Shown here: one piece after another, positions 8,341 to 16,503 of the stretch | Layout: each line of letters starts with the position of its first letter | Position numbering within the stretch: position 1 is the stretch's first letter | Assembly: GCA_028275365.1 (NCBI GenBank) | Contig: JAPWUU010000008.1 | Location: 1 to 41,950, forward strand | Direction of reading: 5' to 3' | From: Candidatus Caldatribacterium sp. | GTDB taxonomy: Bacteria; Atribacterota; Atribacteria; Atribacterales; Caldatribacteriaceae | DNA length: 41,950 nucleotides | The notes under the pieces: model-generated | The model's input: only the letters and a program-made list of their open reading frames with translations | Told to the model about the DNA's origin: nothing | Databases searched by the model: none | Made by a program: the position numbers and the translations under genes

Positions 8341-9678
8341 ATGGAGTACCGGGAAGCTCTGGAGTACCTTTATGGGCTCATCAACTACGAAAAGGCCCGG
8401 GTTCCCTACACGGACTTAAAGCTCGAACGCATGCGGGAGTTTATGGAGCGCCTGGGGAACCCTGAGAAGACCATCCCCACGGTCCTTGTCGCCGGGACAA
8501 AAGGGAAGGGCAGCACTTCTTATATGCTACACCGGCTTTTTGGCGCTTTTGGCCTGCGCTGCGGCCTCTTCTCCAAGCCCCACCTTCTGACCTTCCGGGA
8601 ACGCATCCGCATTGACGACCGGCTCATAAGCCCCAAGGAGCTTGCCCGCCTTGTGGACCGGGTTCGCCCTGTGGTGGAAGCGATGGAGCGGGAATCCCCC
8701 TGGGGACAGCCCACGTACTTTGAGGTTGCCGTGGGTCTGGCGCTTCTCTATTTCCTCGAGAAACAGGTCGATGTGGCCGTGGTGGAGGTTGGCCTTGGAG
8801 GGCGGCTTGATGCCACCAACGTCACCGAACCCCGGGTGACGGTCATCACTCCGGTGAGCTTCGACCATATGGAGGTTTTGGGGAATACTCTCGAGCAAAT
8901 CGCCTGGGAAAAGGCCGGGATTCTCCGAAGCAACGTTCCCCTCGTGCTTGCTCCCCAGAGGGAAGAAGCCCGAAAGGTCATTCTCCAGGAGGCGAAAAGG
9001 AAAGGAGCACCGGTACTTGAGGTGGCAGAGGAGTGCCATGCCGACATCACCTTCCGTGGCCTTCGGGGTTCTCGATTCCGCTTCCACGTTCGGGGGTGGG
9101 GAGAAGGAGAAATCGTGCTTCCTCTTCTTGGGGACCACCAGGTGGAGAACTTCCTCACCGCCCTTCTCGTCGCGAGGCTCTTCGGTCTTCCCTGTGAGGT
9201 TTCCCGTCTCCGGGAGGTTACGGGCACTTTCCGCTGGCCCGGGAGGGTGGATGTGCTCTCTCTTTCACCTCTTTGCGTTTTCGATGTTGCTCACAACCGG
9301 GCATCGTTTGAGGTACTCCTTGCAACCCTCCGGGACTACCTCGACGTCAAGAAGGCCGTGTGCCTTCTGGGGTTCCTTGAAGGGAAAGACTGTGCAGGGA
9401 TTGCCGAGGTGCTCCGGACTTTCCCTGAGTACTGCATCGTCACCGAACCCCTCCACCCCAGGGCTCTGCCGGTGGAGGTAGCGTCGTCCTTCTTCTTGTC
9501 CTCTGGTATTCCCGTAGAGCTCATTCCCGACCCGTACCGGGCCCGGGAAAGGGCGGAAAGCGTGGCGAGAACCCTTGGCCTTCCTCTTCTCGTGGCCGGC
9601 TCGTTCTACCTTGCCCGAGCCTTTAAAGAAATCCTGCGTTTTGAGGAAGTCCTCGAAGAGGAGGTGGAACTGTGCTGA
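8341..9678 (+). CDS. folC: bifunctional folylpolyglutamate/dihydrofolate synthase
   Basis: A 445-residue Mur-ligase-type enzyme that adds glutamates to folates using ATP, which keeps THF cofactors inside the cell and raises enzyme affinity. The P-loop VAGTKGKGST (~residue 51), FSKPHLLTFRERI, the conserved VEVGLGGRLDATN and the acylphosphate/Mg region PVSFDHMEVLG are all present, as is the C-terminal FDVAHNRAS motif. Length is normal. It starts 2 nt after the previous stop behind AGAGGAG, and its stop overlaps the methyltransferase gene. Its place in a methylene-THF reductase operon links it to supply of the polyglutamylated folate used by the one-carbon pathway. Confidence 0.93.
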   Translation: MEYREALEYLYGLINYEKARVPYTDLKLERMREFMERLGNPEKTIPTVLVAGTKGKGSTSYMLHRLFGAFGLRCGLFSKPHLLTFRERIRIDDRLISPKELARLVDRVRPVVEAMERESPWGQPTYFEVAVGLALLYFLEKQVDVAVVEVGLGGRLDATNVTEPRVTVITPVSFDHMEVLGNTLEQIAWEKAGILRSNVPLVLAPQREEARKVILQEAKRKGAPVLEVAEECHADITFRGLRGSRFRFHVRGWGEGEIVLPLLGDHQVENFLTALLVARLFGLPCEVSRLREVTGTFRWPGRVDVLSLSPLCVFDVAHNRASFEVLLATLRDYLDVKKAVCLLGFLEGKDCAGIAEVLRTFPEYCIVTEPLHPRALPVEVASSFFLSSGIPVELIPDPYRARERAESVARTLGLPLLVAGSFYLARAFKEILRFEEVLEEEVELC

Positions 9679-10472
9679 TTGTGGCCGAGCGCATCAATGC
9701 GACCCGGAAACCCATCCGGGAGGCCCTGGAGCGGAAAGATGTGGCGTTTCTCCTTGAGGAGGCGAAAAAGCAAGAAGCAGCAGGTGCCCATTTCCTGGAT
9801 GTGAATGCCGGGACGGAGGCAGAAAAAGAAATTGAGAATCTCCCCTGGCTTGTGGAGCTCCTGCAGGATGCGGTGAGCATTCCGCTTTGCCTTGATACCG
9901 CAAATGATGAGGCTCTTGCTCGGGCTCTCCGGGTATACCGGAAGGGGGAGGTCATGATTAATTCCTTCACCGCTGAGGTCCAGCGGATTGAAGCGGTGCT
10001 CCCCCTTGCTCAAGAACACAAGGCGTATGTGGTGGGGCTGGCCATGGGGGATGGGGGGATTCCAGAGACTGTTGCCGACCGTCTGAAACTCGTGGAGCGC
10101 CTGGTGCGGGCAACCGAGGATTACGGTATTCCCAGAGAGCGGCTCTTCATCGACCCCCTTGTGGTGCCTATCGGGACGGACCAGAGACAGGGCAGGGTGT
10201 TCCTCGAGACTCTGCGAGCCGTCAAGCAGGAGTTTCCTGGGGTACGAACGATTTGCGGGCTGAGTAACATCTCTTTCGGCATGCCCAATCGTCGTCTTTT
10301 GAACCGCACCTTTCTGGCCCTCTGTATCGGGTATGGTCTCGACGCGGCGATTGTCGACCCGCTTGATCAGGAGCTCATGGCTGTGCTCTTTGCCGCTCTT
10401 GCCCTCACCGGACAGGATGAGTTCTGCATGAATTACATCGCAGCCCATCGTTCCGGGAAGTTGTGTTCCTGA
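9672..10472 (+). CDS. acsE: methyltetrahydrofolate:corrinoid methyltransferase family protein (AcsE/MeTr-like)
   Basis: A 266-residue pterin-binding TIM-barrel protein (DHPS-like). The motifs AERINATRKPI, LDVNAGTE, the catalytic-region INSFTAE, VVGLAMGDGGIP, and GLSNISFGMPNRRLLN match the MeTr family, which moves the methyl group of CH3-THF to a corrinoid protein. In acetogens this step feeds the carbonyl branch (acetyl-CoA synthase). The GTG start at 9672 lies inside folC (stop 9676-9678). Coming directly after the MetF-Hdr genes, it would use the methyl-THF they make. MetH-fragment or other methyltransferase roles are possible, because the corrinoid protein partner is not in the window. The gene symbol is by similarity of motifs only. 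Confidence 0.83.
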   Translation: MLIVAERINATRKPIREALERKDVAFLLEEAKKQEAAGAHFLDVNAGTEAEKEIENLPWLVELLQDAVSIPLCLDTANDEALARALRVYRKGEVMINSFTAEVQRIEAVLPLAQEHKAYVVGLAMGDGGIPETVADRLKLVERLVRATEDYGIPRERLFIDPLVVPIGTDQRQGRVFLETLRAVKQEFPGVRTICGLSNISFGMPNRRLLNRTFLALCIGYGLDAAIVDPLDQELMAVLFAALALTGQDEFCMNYIAAHRSGKLCS

Positions 10473-10484
10473 AGTTCTTGCGGT

Positions 10485-11336
10485 ATGATGAATGCGGGTG
10501 AGGGTGTGGTGGGTAGAAGCCTTTCCGGGTTGTTTCTGGGTGTTCTCCTTGTGCTCTTTGCTGGAACCTCGCTGGCCGCGACCGTCCTTGACTATGCCCT
10601 CTGCCGGGGCCTGGACAAGGACGGCCTTCCTCTGGACCGGACCGACAAGTTCAGCACTGAGGACAAGGTGGTCATTTTCTGGGTTTTCCTTGAAGGGGCA
10701 AAAAAGGGGGACGAGTTCCGCTTTGAGTTTCTTCCCCCCGAAGGCCCTCCAGTGGAAAGTTCTCTCGTTCTTGAGGACGATGAAGCATACGTGGGGGTCC
10801 GGGGAGAGCTCCCTCTGGGTTCTCGGACCGTTCCTTCGGGGAAATGGGTTGCCCGATTTTACGCTGCGCAGGACAAGCTCGTTGAGACCTCCTTCACCCT
10901 TGTGGAAAGTAGCATCGTGGAGAGCGCCTCGCGAGAGGAGGCTATCAAGCGGACCGTGTCGCTCCTTCGAGAGTTCGGGTACACTGTGCTCGATGTGGGG
11001 TTCTCAGAAGAGGATAACCAGGCCTATATCCGCATGGAGATGGCAAGCCGCGCTCTCGATCAAGCGCTCTGGAATCAGCTTGGGGTTGGCTTCGACGCTC
11101 TGAAGCGAGTTTTTCCTGAAGCGGCGTGGCTTGTGGTGCAGCTTGTCATGGATAAGGAGTACGTTCTGAGCTTCCAGGTAAAGGCCTACGATTTTGATAT
11201 CTGGCGTCGGGGGTATCTGAGCTCTGACGAGTTCTGGAAGAAGCGGGTGCTCCGGTATGTTTATAATATACGGAGGCACGAAGAAATACAGGATGTCAGG
11301 GGGTTCTATGGCGAGAAGTTCGGCGTGGTCTTTTAG
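10485..11336 (+). CDS. secreted protein of unknown function
   Basis: 283 residues; I do not recognise the family. An N-terminal signal peptide is clear: a basic start (VGRSLSG), a hydrophobic core LFLGVLLVLFAG and a likely cleavage after SLA. Residues ~35-140 look like a beta-rich Ig-like domain (KVVIFWVFLEG, PSGKWVARFYAAQDKLVE), similar in feel to domains that follow a 'gain of force by binding' pattern in extracellular bacterial proteins. The C-terminal half is a mixed alpha/beta region. ATG 10485 or 10488 lacks a good ribosome site; GTG 10506 or 10509 after GGTGAGG would give a tidier signal peptide. It follows the methyltransferase gene by 12 nt and precedes another unrecognised gene, so the two may work together. 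Confidence 0.7.
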   Translation: MMNAGEGVVGRSLSGLFLGVLLVLFAGTSLAATVLDYALCRGLDKDGLPLDRTDKFSTEDKVVIFWVFLEGAKKGDEFRFEFLPPEGPPVESSLVLEDDEAYVGVRGELPLGSRTVPSGKWVARFYAAQDKLVETSFTLVESSIVESASREEAIKRTVSLLREFGYTVLDVGFSEEDNQAYIRMEMASRALDQALWNQLGVGFDALKRVFPEAAWLVVQLVMDKEYVLSFQVKAYDFDIWRRGYLSSDEFWKKRVLRYVYNIRRHEEIQDVRGFYGEKFGVVF

Positions 11337-11349
11337 GGAGTGACCGGGA

Positions 11350-12171
11350 GTGCGGAAAATCTTCGAGAAGTTCACCCCTTCGGATTTCCGCTTCCTTGCT
11401 GAGGTCTTCTGCCGGGGAGGGGAGGAAAAGGCTTTCCTCTCGCTTGTGGAAAAGGACCCCGAAACCCTTGACCGGATTTTGGAGAACGACCTCCTCTTCC
11501 GGCGAGTGGCCCAGGATGAACGCCTCTTCGTGCAGGTCAGCCCGTATCTCTACTTTGAGCTTTTGCTCCGGCAGGCCATCCGGGATATTGAGCGAGAGTC
11601 GTACACTCTTGAGCGCATCGGGTACCGGACGGTGGTTCCCGTATTCGATGGAAAAAAGGTTCTTGAAGTTCTTGCCCGGGACGCTCTGCGGGACTACCTG
11701 GTGGAGCTTCTCGTATCCTTCATCCGTATTAACCACATCACGGTGTACATTCGCCGGGGTCGGGGCATCTACCTGAAGAAGACCCTCTCAGACTTTGACC
11801 TGGACCTCCTTGCCGAGCTCAGCGAGCGGGTGGACGAGCCGTACCGTTTCATCTTCCTCAAACGGGCAGGAGACATCGCGCTCTTTGTGAGCGGCATCTT
11901 CCCCGAGCAGCTTTTCGGAGAGCTCCACGCCTCCTTTGCCAGGCGTGCCTGGCTGCGGGGCTTCCGGGGGAGGGGAGAGGAACTTGAGGAAAAGGGCGCG
12001 GAACTCTACCGGCGGGCCAGCGAAAGCTCCACAGCCCGGGAGTACCAGTTGGACTCGCTCCTCTCTTACATCGCGGAGAACTTCCGCTTTACGAAAAAAC
12101 CCTTGAACGTCATGACCGACCGGTATCTGACTTTCCGCAAGTACGATATCTTCCAGGCCCTGCTCAACTGA
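11350..12171 (+). CDS. unknown cytosolic protein
   Basis: A 273-residue, charged protein with no signal peptide or membrane segment; I do not recognise it. It is rich in Arg, Glu, Leu and Phe and appears mostly helical. The N-terminal part reads like a helical repeat (DFRFLAEVFCRG, LLFRRVAQDERLF), and the C-terminus has a basic-aromatic tail (TDRYLTFRKYDIFQALL). The start is GTG 11350, with GGGAG at 11337-11341. It lies 13 nt after the secreted-protein gene and ends 2 nt before the convergent hydF stop. Conservation of the pair across genomes would be the best clue to function. A possible internal promoter (TATAAT at ~11262) lies in the previous gene. Confidence 0.7.
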   Translation: MRKIFEKFTPSDFRFLAEVFCRGGEEKAFLSLVEKDPETLDRILENDLLFRRVAQDERLFVQVSPYLYFELLLRQAIRDIERESYTLERIGYRTVVPVFDGKKVLEVLARDALRDYLVELLVSFIRINHITVYIRRGRGIYLKKTLSDFDLDLLAELSERVDEPYRFIFLKRAGDIALFVSGIFPEQLFGELHASFARRAWLRGFRGRGEELEEKGAELYRRASESSTAREYQLDSLLSYIAENFRFTKKPLNVMTDRYLTFRKYDIFQALLN

Positions 12172-12173
12172 CG

Positions 12174-13436
12174 CTACAGGTTCCAGCGGCCACCGGACCT
12201 GCGGAAAAGGGTGAGGATTTTCTCTTCTCTCTCCTCCTTTAGGAAAGCCATTTCCGGGAAGACTTCCAAGGCCCGGGGGAAAAGGCCGTGGAGGTAAGCG
12301 ATGAGCACACCGTAGTTCGTGATGGGAACGCGGGCACGGGAGGCCTCGTGGATCCGGAAAAGCATTTCCCTGGGATTGATCATGCATCCCCCACAGTGGA
12401 CGATGAGCTGGTACTCGGCAAGAGATACCGAGACCGTTGGGCCAGCGACGACATCACACTGAAGGTCCGCCCCGGTGTACTGTCTGAGCCAGCGGGGGAT
12501 TTTCACCCGCCCGATGTCATCGGGAAGAGGGTGGTGGGTACAGGCCTCAAGGATGAGTATTCGGTCACCGGGTTTCAACCGTTCCACGGTCTTCACCCCT
12601 TCCACAAAAGTCCTGAGATCCCCCTTGTGGCGGGCAAAGAGGATGGAAAAGCTCGTTATGGGGACGGAGGGAGGAACAGCCCCGGCAACCTTGTGGAACA
12701 CCTGAGAGTCAGTGACTACAAGGCGGGGTGGGGTTTTGAGGCGCTCCAGGGCTTCGGAGAGCTCCCGCTCCTTGACCACGAGGCTCAATGCATCTGCATC
12801 GAGAATCTCCCGGATGGTCTGGACCTGGGGGAGGATGAGCCGTCCTTTGGGGGCTCCAAGGTCGATGGGCACCACAAGGACCACGAGATCCCCCGGACGC
12901 AGGAGGTCCCGGATGAGAGGCTTTTCCTGAACCCCCTGTCGCAGAACTTCAATGAGGGTGGTCTTGAGGTGGGCGATGCCTTCTCCCGTCCTGGCACTTG
13001 TGCGGAACACAGGGATATTGAAGTCCTCAGGAGGATCAAGGGACCCTGGGGTTTCGTCGATTTTGTTCGCCACCCCAAGGACGAGCACATTCCGTTCCCG
13101 GAGGAGTTTCAGGATTTCCCGCTCTAACGCGAAGTCGGTTTTGCCGTCCCACACAAGAAGGGCCACGTCGCAACGGTTGAGGATTTCCAGAGACTTTTTC
13201 TTCCGGAGTTCTCCCAGGAATCCCTCGTCGTCAAGCCCTGCGGTGTCGATGAGGACCACAGGACCAAAGGGGAGGAGTTCAATAGGCTTGAAGACCGGGT
13301 CAGTGGTTGTGCCAGGAATGTCTGAAACGATGGCCACCTCCTGGCCCACCAGGGCATTGATGAGCGAGGACTTCCCCACGTTTCGCCGTCCGAAAATCCC
13401 AATGTGCGGTCTCAGGCTACGGGGTGTTCCCTGCAT
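12174..13436 (-). CDS. hydF: [FeFe]-hydrogenase H-cluster maturation GTPase HydF
   Basis: A 420-residue protein. The N-terminal Ras-like GTPase has the P-loop GRRNVGKSS, the switch motif PGTTTDP, DTAG and NKID. The C-terminal metal-binding region has CTHHPLPDDIGRVKIPRW and HCGGCM, the three-cysteine signature of HydF. HydF is the scaffold on which HydE and HydG build the 2Fe subcluster before transfer to the apo-hydrogenase. I start at ATG 13436, preceded by AAGGAGTG; a longer in-frame version has no ribosome site. It overlaps the end of aspA by 20 nt, giving the operon purH-aspA-hydF. No hydE, hydG or hydrogenase gene occurs in the window, so the host must encode them elsewhere if HydF is functional. 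Confidence 0.93.
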   Translation of the reverse strand: MQGTPRSLRPHIGIFGRRNVGKSSLINALVGQEVAIVSDIPGTTTDPVFKPIELLPFGPVVLIDTAGLDDEGFLGELRKKKSLEILNRCDVALLVWDGKTDFALEREILKLLRERNVLVLGVANKIDETPGSLDPPEDFNIPVFRTSARTGEGIAHLKTTLIEVLRQGVQEKPLIRDLLRPGDLVVLVVPIDLGAPKGRLILPQVQTIREILDADALSLVVKERELSEALERLKTPPRLVVTDSQVFHKVAGAVPPSVPITSFSILFARHKGDLRTFVEGVKTVERLKPGDRILILEACTHHPLPDDIGRVKIPRWLRQYTGADLQCDVVAGPTVSVSLAEYQLIVHCGGCMINPREMLFRIHEASRARVPITNYGVLIAYLHGLFPRALEVFPEMAFLKEEREEKILTLFRRSGGRWNL

Positions 13437-14844
13437 GGTCACTCCTTTTGAGTTTTCCCATTCCCGGTATTCCGGGTTTTTGTAACTCCGTGGGGTCAAG
13501 GATTATTCCGAGTTCCTCTTCGGTGAAAAGCCCCTTCTCAAGAAGAAGCGTCCGAAAGTCCTTGCCGGTTTTCAAGCACTCAAGAACAAGAAGTGAGGTC
13601 TTTTCATGCCCGAGGTAGGGGACCACGCAGGTCGCGAGAACAAAACTTCGCTCGAAGAGTTCCCGGCAACGACCCTCGTCGGCCCTGATGAGAGGAATGT
13701 AGTTTTTCGCAAGCACTGTACAGGCAACCCGGAGTTCTTCGATCATGGTGAGGAGGAAATACGCCACAAAGGGCAGAAGGTGGTTGAGCTCAAGCTGTCC
13801 GCTCGAAGCGGCAAAGCTCAGGGCCACGTCTTTGCCTAGGACGTCGAGGGCAATGCCCTCAACGTACTCACAAAGAACCGGGTTCACCTTCCCCGGCATA
13901 ATGGAGGAACCCTCCTGGAGAGGTGGAAGGACGATTTCTCCGATTCCTGCCCGGGGACCCATGGCAAGAAGCCGCAGGTCGTTCGTGATTTTCCGGAGGT
14001 TCACGGCAAGGGTCCGCAGAAGCCCTGAAACCTCAGAGAAGACGTCAAGGTTCTGGGTGTTCTCGAAGGGGTTCATCGCCCGGGCCACAGGAAGCCCCGT
14101 AATCTCGTTGAGGTAGGTGATGGCGCGGGCGATGTAACGAGGGTGAGCGTTGAGTCCGGTCCCTACGGCTGTCCCCCCAAGATTCACCTCTTTCAGGCGC
14201 TCCTTCACCTTCCACAGGCGCCAGCGGTCCCTGCCGATAGCCTCTGCCCAGGCACCAAACTCCATCCCCAGGGTCACGGGAACGGCGTCCTGGAGCTCGG
14301 TGCGGCCGACCTTGAGGATTCCCGCAAATTCCCTCTCCTTCTTTTGGAGAGCATCCTGAAGGGCCACGATAGCCTTTTCCAGTTCCTCCATCTCCCACAG
14401 AGCGGCAACCCGCAAAGCCGTGGGGAAGACGTCGTTGGTGGACTGGCTGAGATTCACGGTATCGAAGGGATTCACAACATCGTAACGCCCCTTTTCGTAT
14501 CCGAGAATCTCCAGGGCGCGGTTGGCGATGACCTCGTTCACGTTCATGTTCAGGGAGGTTCCCGCTCCGCCCTGGAAAATGGGAACGATGATTTCCTCGT
14601 CCCACCGTCCTGCCATGCCCTCCTCGCAGGCCTTGAGAATGGCCGACGCCACGGGTTCTTCTAAAAGCCCGACCTCGAAATTTGCCCTGGCGCAGGCCCA
14701 CTTCACGGCGAAAAACGCTCGGATGAGCGACCGGGGCACAGGAAGCGAAAGGGGGAAATTCTCCCTTGCCCGCAGAGCATGAATGCCGAAGTACCGGTCT
14801 TCCGGGATTTCCTTTTCCCCCAGGAAATCTTGCTCTCTCCGCAT
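13417..14844 (-). CDS. aspA: aspartate ammonia-lyase (aspartase)
   Basis: A 475-residue member of the fumarase/aspartase superfamily, which converts aspartate to fumarate and ammonia. The signature loop GSSIMPGKVNPV is complete with its catalytic serine, and the substrate-binding stretches QGGAGTSLNMNVNEV, NLSQSTNDVFPTA and GGTAVGTGLN are present. Residues around the carboxylate site fit aspartase rather than class II fumarase (GGAGTS rather than GSGTQ). It starts 8 nt after the purH stop. A degradative or anaplerotic role, linking to AMP and AICAR nucleotide pathways that release fumarate, is possible but not shown. Confidence 0.9.
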   Translation of the reverse strand: MRREQDFLGEKEIPEDRYFGIHALRARENFPLSLPVPRSLIRAFFAVKWACARANFEVGLLEEPVASAILKACEEGMAGRWDEEIIVPIFQGGAGTSLNMNVNEVIANRALEILGYEKGRYDVVNPFDTVNLSQSTNDVFPTALRVAALWEMEELEKAIVALQDALQKKEREFAGILKVGRTELQDAVPVTLGMEFGAWAEAIGRDRWRLWKVKERLKEVNLGGTAVGTGLNAHPRYIARAITYLNEITGLPVARAMNPFENTQNLDVFSEVSGLLRTLAVNLRKITNDLRLLAMGPRAGIGEIVLPPLQEGSSIMPGKVNPVLCEYVEGIALDVLGKDVALSFAASSGQLELNHLLPFVAYFLLTMIEELRVACTVLAKNYIPLIRADEGRCRELFERSFVLATCVVPYLGHEKTSLLVLECLKTGKDFRTLLLEKGLFTEEELGIILDPTELQKPGIPGMGKLKRSDHAGNTP

Positions 14845-14852
14845 GTTCCCTC

Positions 14853-16406
14853 TCAGTGCCGGAAGTGCCGCACTCCGGTGAAGACCATAGGGATGCCCAG
14901 GCGGTTGCAGGCTGTGACGGACTCCTCATCCCGGATGGAGCCCCCGGGCTGGATGATGGCACGGATACCGTGCTTTCCGGCTTCCTCCACAACGTCGGAG
15001 AAGGGGAAGAAGGCATCAGAAGCTAAGACGGCTCCCTGCGCTCTTCCCTGGGCTTTAGCAATGGCTATACGAAGGGCGTCGATCCGGCTCATTTGCCCTG
15101 CACCAATCCCTACAGTCTTTCGGTCTTTCGCCAGGACTATGGCGTTGGACTTGACGTATTTGGCCACGGTGAAGGCGAAGAGCAGGTCCTCGAGGTCGTC
15201 TTCCTTCGGTTTCACCTCGGTAACCACCCGGAGGTTCTCCCGGCTGGCCGTTACGGTGTCGTTCTCCTGGAGGAGGAGTCCTCCGTCGATTTTCTTAAGG
15301 TCCCAGAGAGCTGGAGGGAGAAGGGGTGCAGCGAGGATACGGAGGTTCTTCCGCCGCCGCAAAAGTTCCAGGGCTTCCTCCTCGTAAGCAGGGGCAATGA
15401 AGACCTCAAGGAAGAGGTTGCCAAAGACCTCAACGCTTGCTTTTGTGACCGTCCGGTTCATGGCCACAATCCCGCCAAAGGCCGAGACGGGGTCGGCTTC
15501 AAGGGCAAAGCGGGCTGCCTCGGCAAGATCCTCGTGTACGGCAACACCGCAGGGGTTGTTGTGCTTCACGATGACCACGGCGGGTTCCTGGAATTCCCGG
15601 GCGAGGCTGTAGGCTGCCTGAACGTCGTAGATGTTGTTAAAGGAGAGCTCTTTGCCTTCGGCAAGAACCTCAAGGTGCCTCCAGAATCCCTCCGGGTCAA
15701 GAGAGAGGTCCTCGTAGAGCGCTCCTTTCTGGTGGGGATTTTCACCGTACCGGAGGGATGAGGATTTCCTGAGGTGGATGGCAAGGTACGAAGGGAAGGG
15801 GTCTTCGCTTCGGGTACTCACTCTGCTGAGGTAAGTGGCAATGGTGCTGTCGTACTGCGAGGTTCGCGCAAAGGCTTCAATGGCCCACTGGAGGGATTTC
15901 TCTTCGGGGAAATACCCGTTGTGCTTTTCGAGTTCCGCAAGGAGCTCCGGGTACTGGGAGGGAGAAAAGACGCAGACGACGTGTTGCCAGTTTTTCGCCG
16001 CTGCTCGAAGGAGCGTCACGCCACCAATGTCGATTTCCTCAACGAGGGCCTCGAGGTTTTGCTCTCCTTCCTTCACCTTTTTTTCGAAGGGGTAGAGGTT
16101 ACAGACGACTAGATCAATGGGGTCGATACCGTGGCGTTTCAGGTCTTCCATATCCTCAGGAAGGTTCCGCCGCGCAAGGATTCCCCCCTCAATCCGGGGA
16201 TGGAGCGTCTTCACCCGCCCTCCGAGGATTTCCGGAAAGCCCGTGACCTCCGAAACCTCAAGGACCTCGAGGTGGAGTTCCTTCAAGAATCTCGCTGTTC
16301 CCCCGGTGGCGAAAAGGCGCACCCCCAGGGCGCTGAGGCGCTGTGCGAGTTCCCCAAGGCCTGTTTTGTCGGAAACACTGAGAAGCGCTGTGGTCACCCG
16401 GATCAT
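14853..16406 (-). CDS. purH: bifunctional AICAR formyltransferase/IMP cyclohydrolase
   Basis: A 517-residue enzyme for the last two steps of purine synthesis; it uses 10-formyl-THF to formylate AICAR and then closes the ring to IMP. N-terminal cyclohydrolase motifs (LLSVSDKTGL, LFATGGTARFL, GGRVKTLHPRIEGGIL) and C-terminal transformylase motifs (LRYGENPHQKGALY, VKHNNPCGVA, SAFGGIVAMNR, KYVKSNAIV, GIGAGQMSRIDA) are intact. ATG 16406 has AGGAGGG 7 nt upstream. It heads the minus-strand operon with aspA and hydF and is divergent from the ribokinase gene. Its folate need ties it to the one-carbon genes at the left end. Confidence 0.96.
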   Translation of the reverse strand: MIRVTTALLSVSDKTGLGELAQRLSALGVRLFATGGTARFLKELHLEVLEVSEVTGFPEILGGRVKTLHPRIEGGILARRNLPEDMEDLKRHGIDPIDLVVCNLYPFEKKVKEGEQNLEALVEEIDIGGVTLLRAAAKNWQHVVCVFSPSQYPELLAELEKHNGYFPEEKSLQWAIEAFARTSQYDSTIATYLSRVSTRSEDPFPSYLAIHLRKSSSLRYGENPHQKGALYEDLSLDPEGFWRHLEVLAEGKELSFNNIYDVQAAYSLAREFQEPAVVIVKHNNPCGVAVHEDLAEAARFALEADPVSAFGGIVAMNRTVTKASVEVFGNLFLEVFIAPAYEEEALELLRRRKNLRILAAPLLPPALWDLKKIDGGLLLQENDTVTASRENLRVVTEVKPKEDDLEDLLFAFTVAKYVKSNAIVLAKDRKTVGIGAGQMSRIDALRIAIAKAQGRAQGAVLASDAFFPFSDVVEEAGKHGIRAIIQPGGSIRDEESVTACNRLGIPMVFTGVRHFRH

Positions 16407-16435
16407 GGACAACACCCTCCTGCGTTCTTTTCTCC

Positions 16436-16441
16436 ATTGTA
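16436..16441 (-). promoter_or_regulatory. candidate -10 box for purH
   Basis: TACAAT on the minus strand, 30 nt before the purH start. The -35 region expected at 16459-16464 is TTTTCA-like, a weak match. It overlaps the region where the divergent rbsK promoter needs its own -35. Confidence 0.35.
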
Positions 16442-16473
16442 CCGGAGAGGAGGGGTCTTGAAAAGGACGGCTG

Positions 16474-16482
16474 TGGTACAAT
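16474..16482 (+). promoter_or_regulatory. candidate extended -10 promoter for the ribokinase gene
   Basis: TGG followed by TACAAT, an extended -10 form that recurs in this window. No good -35 hexamer stands 17 nt upstream, which is usual for extended -10 promoters. Transcription would start near 16489, leaving ~39 nt of leader to the GTG at 16528 (or 15 nt to the ATG at 16504). Confidence 0.45.
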
Positions 16483-16503
16483 ACCGGAACGCCTTGTAGT
16501 AGA

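Noticed and set aside
12172-12173. Terminator between the convergent genes ending at 12171 and 12174
   Set aside because: Only two bases separate the stops and no hairpin with a T-run is visible on either side.
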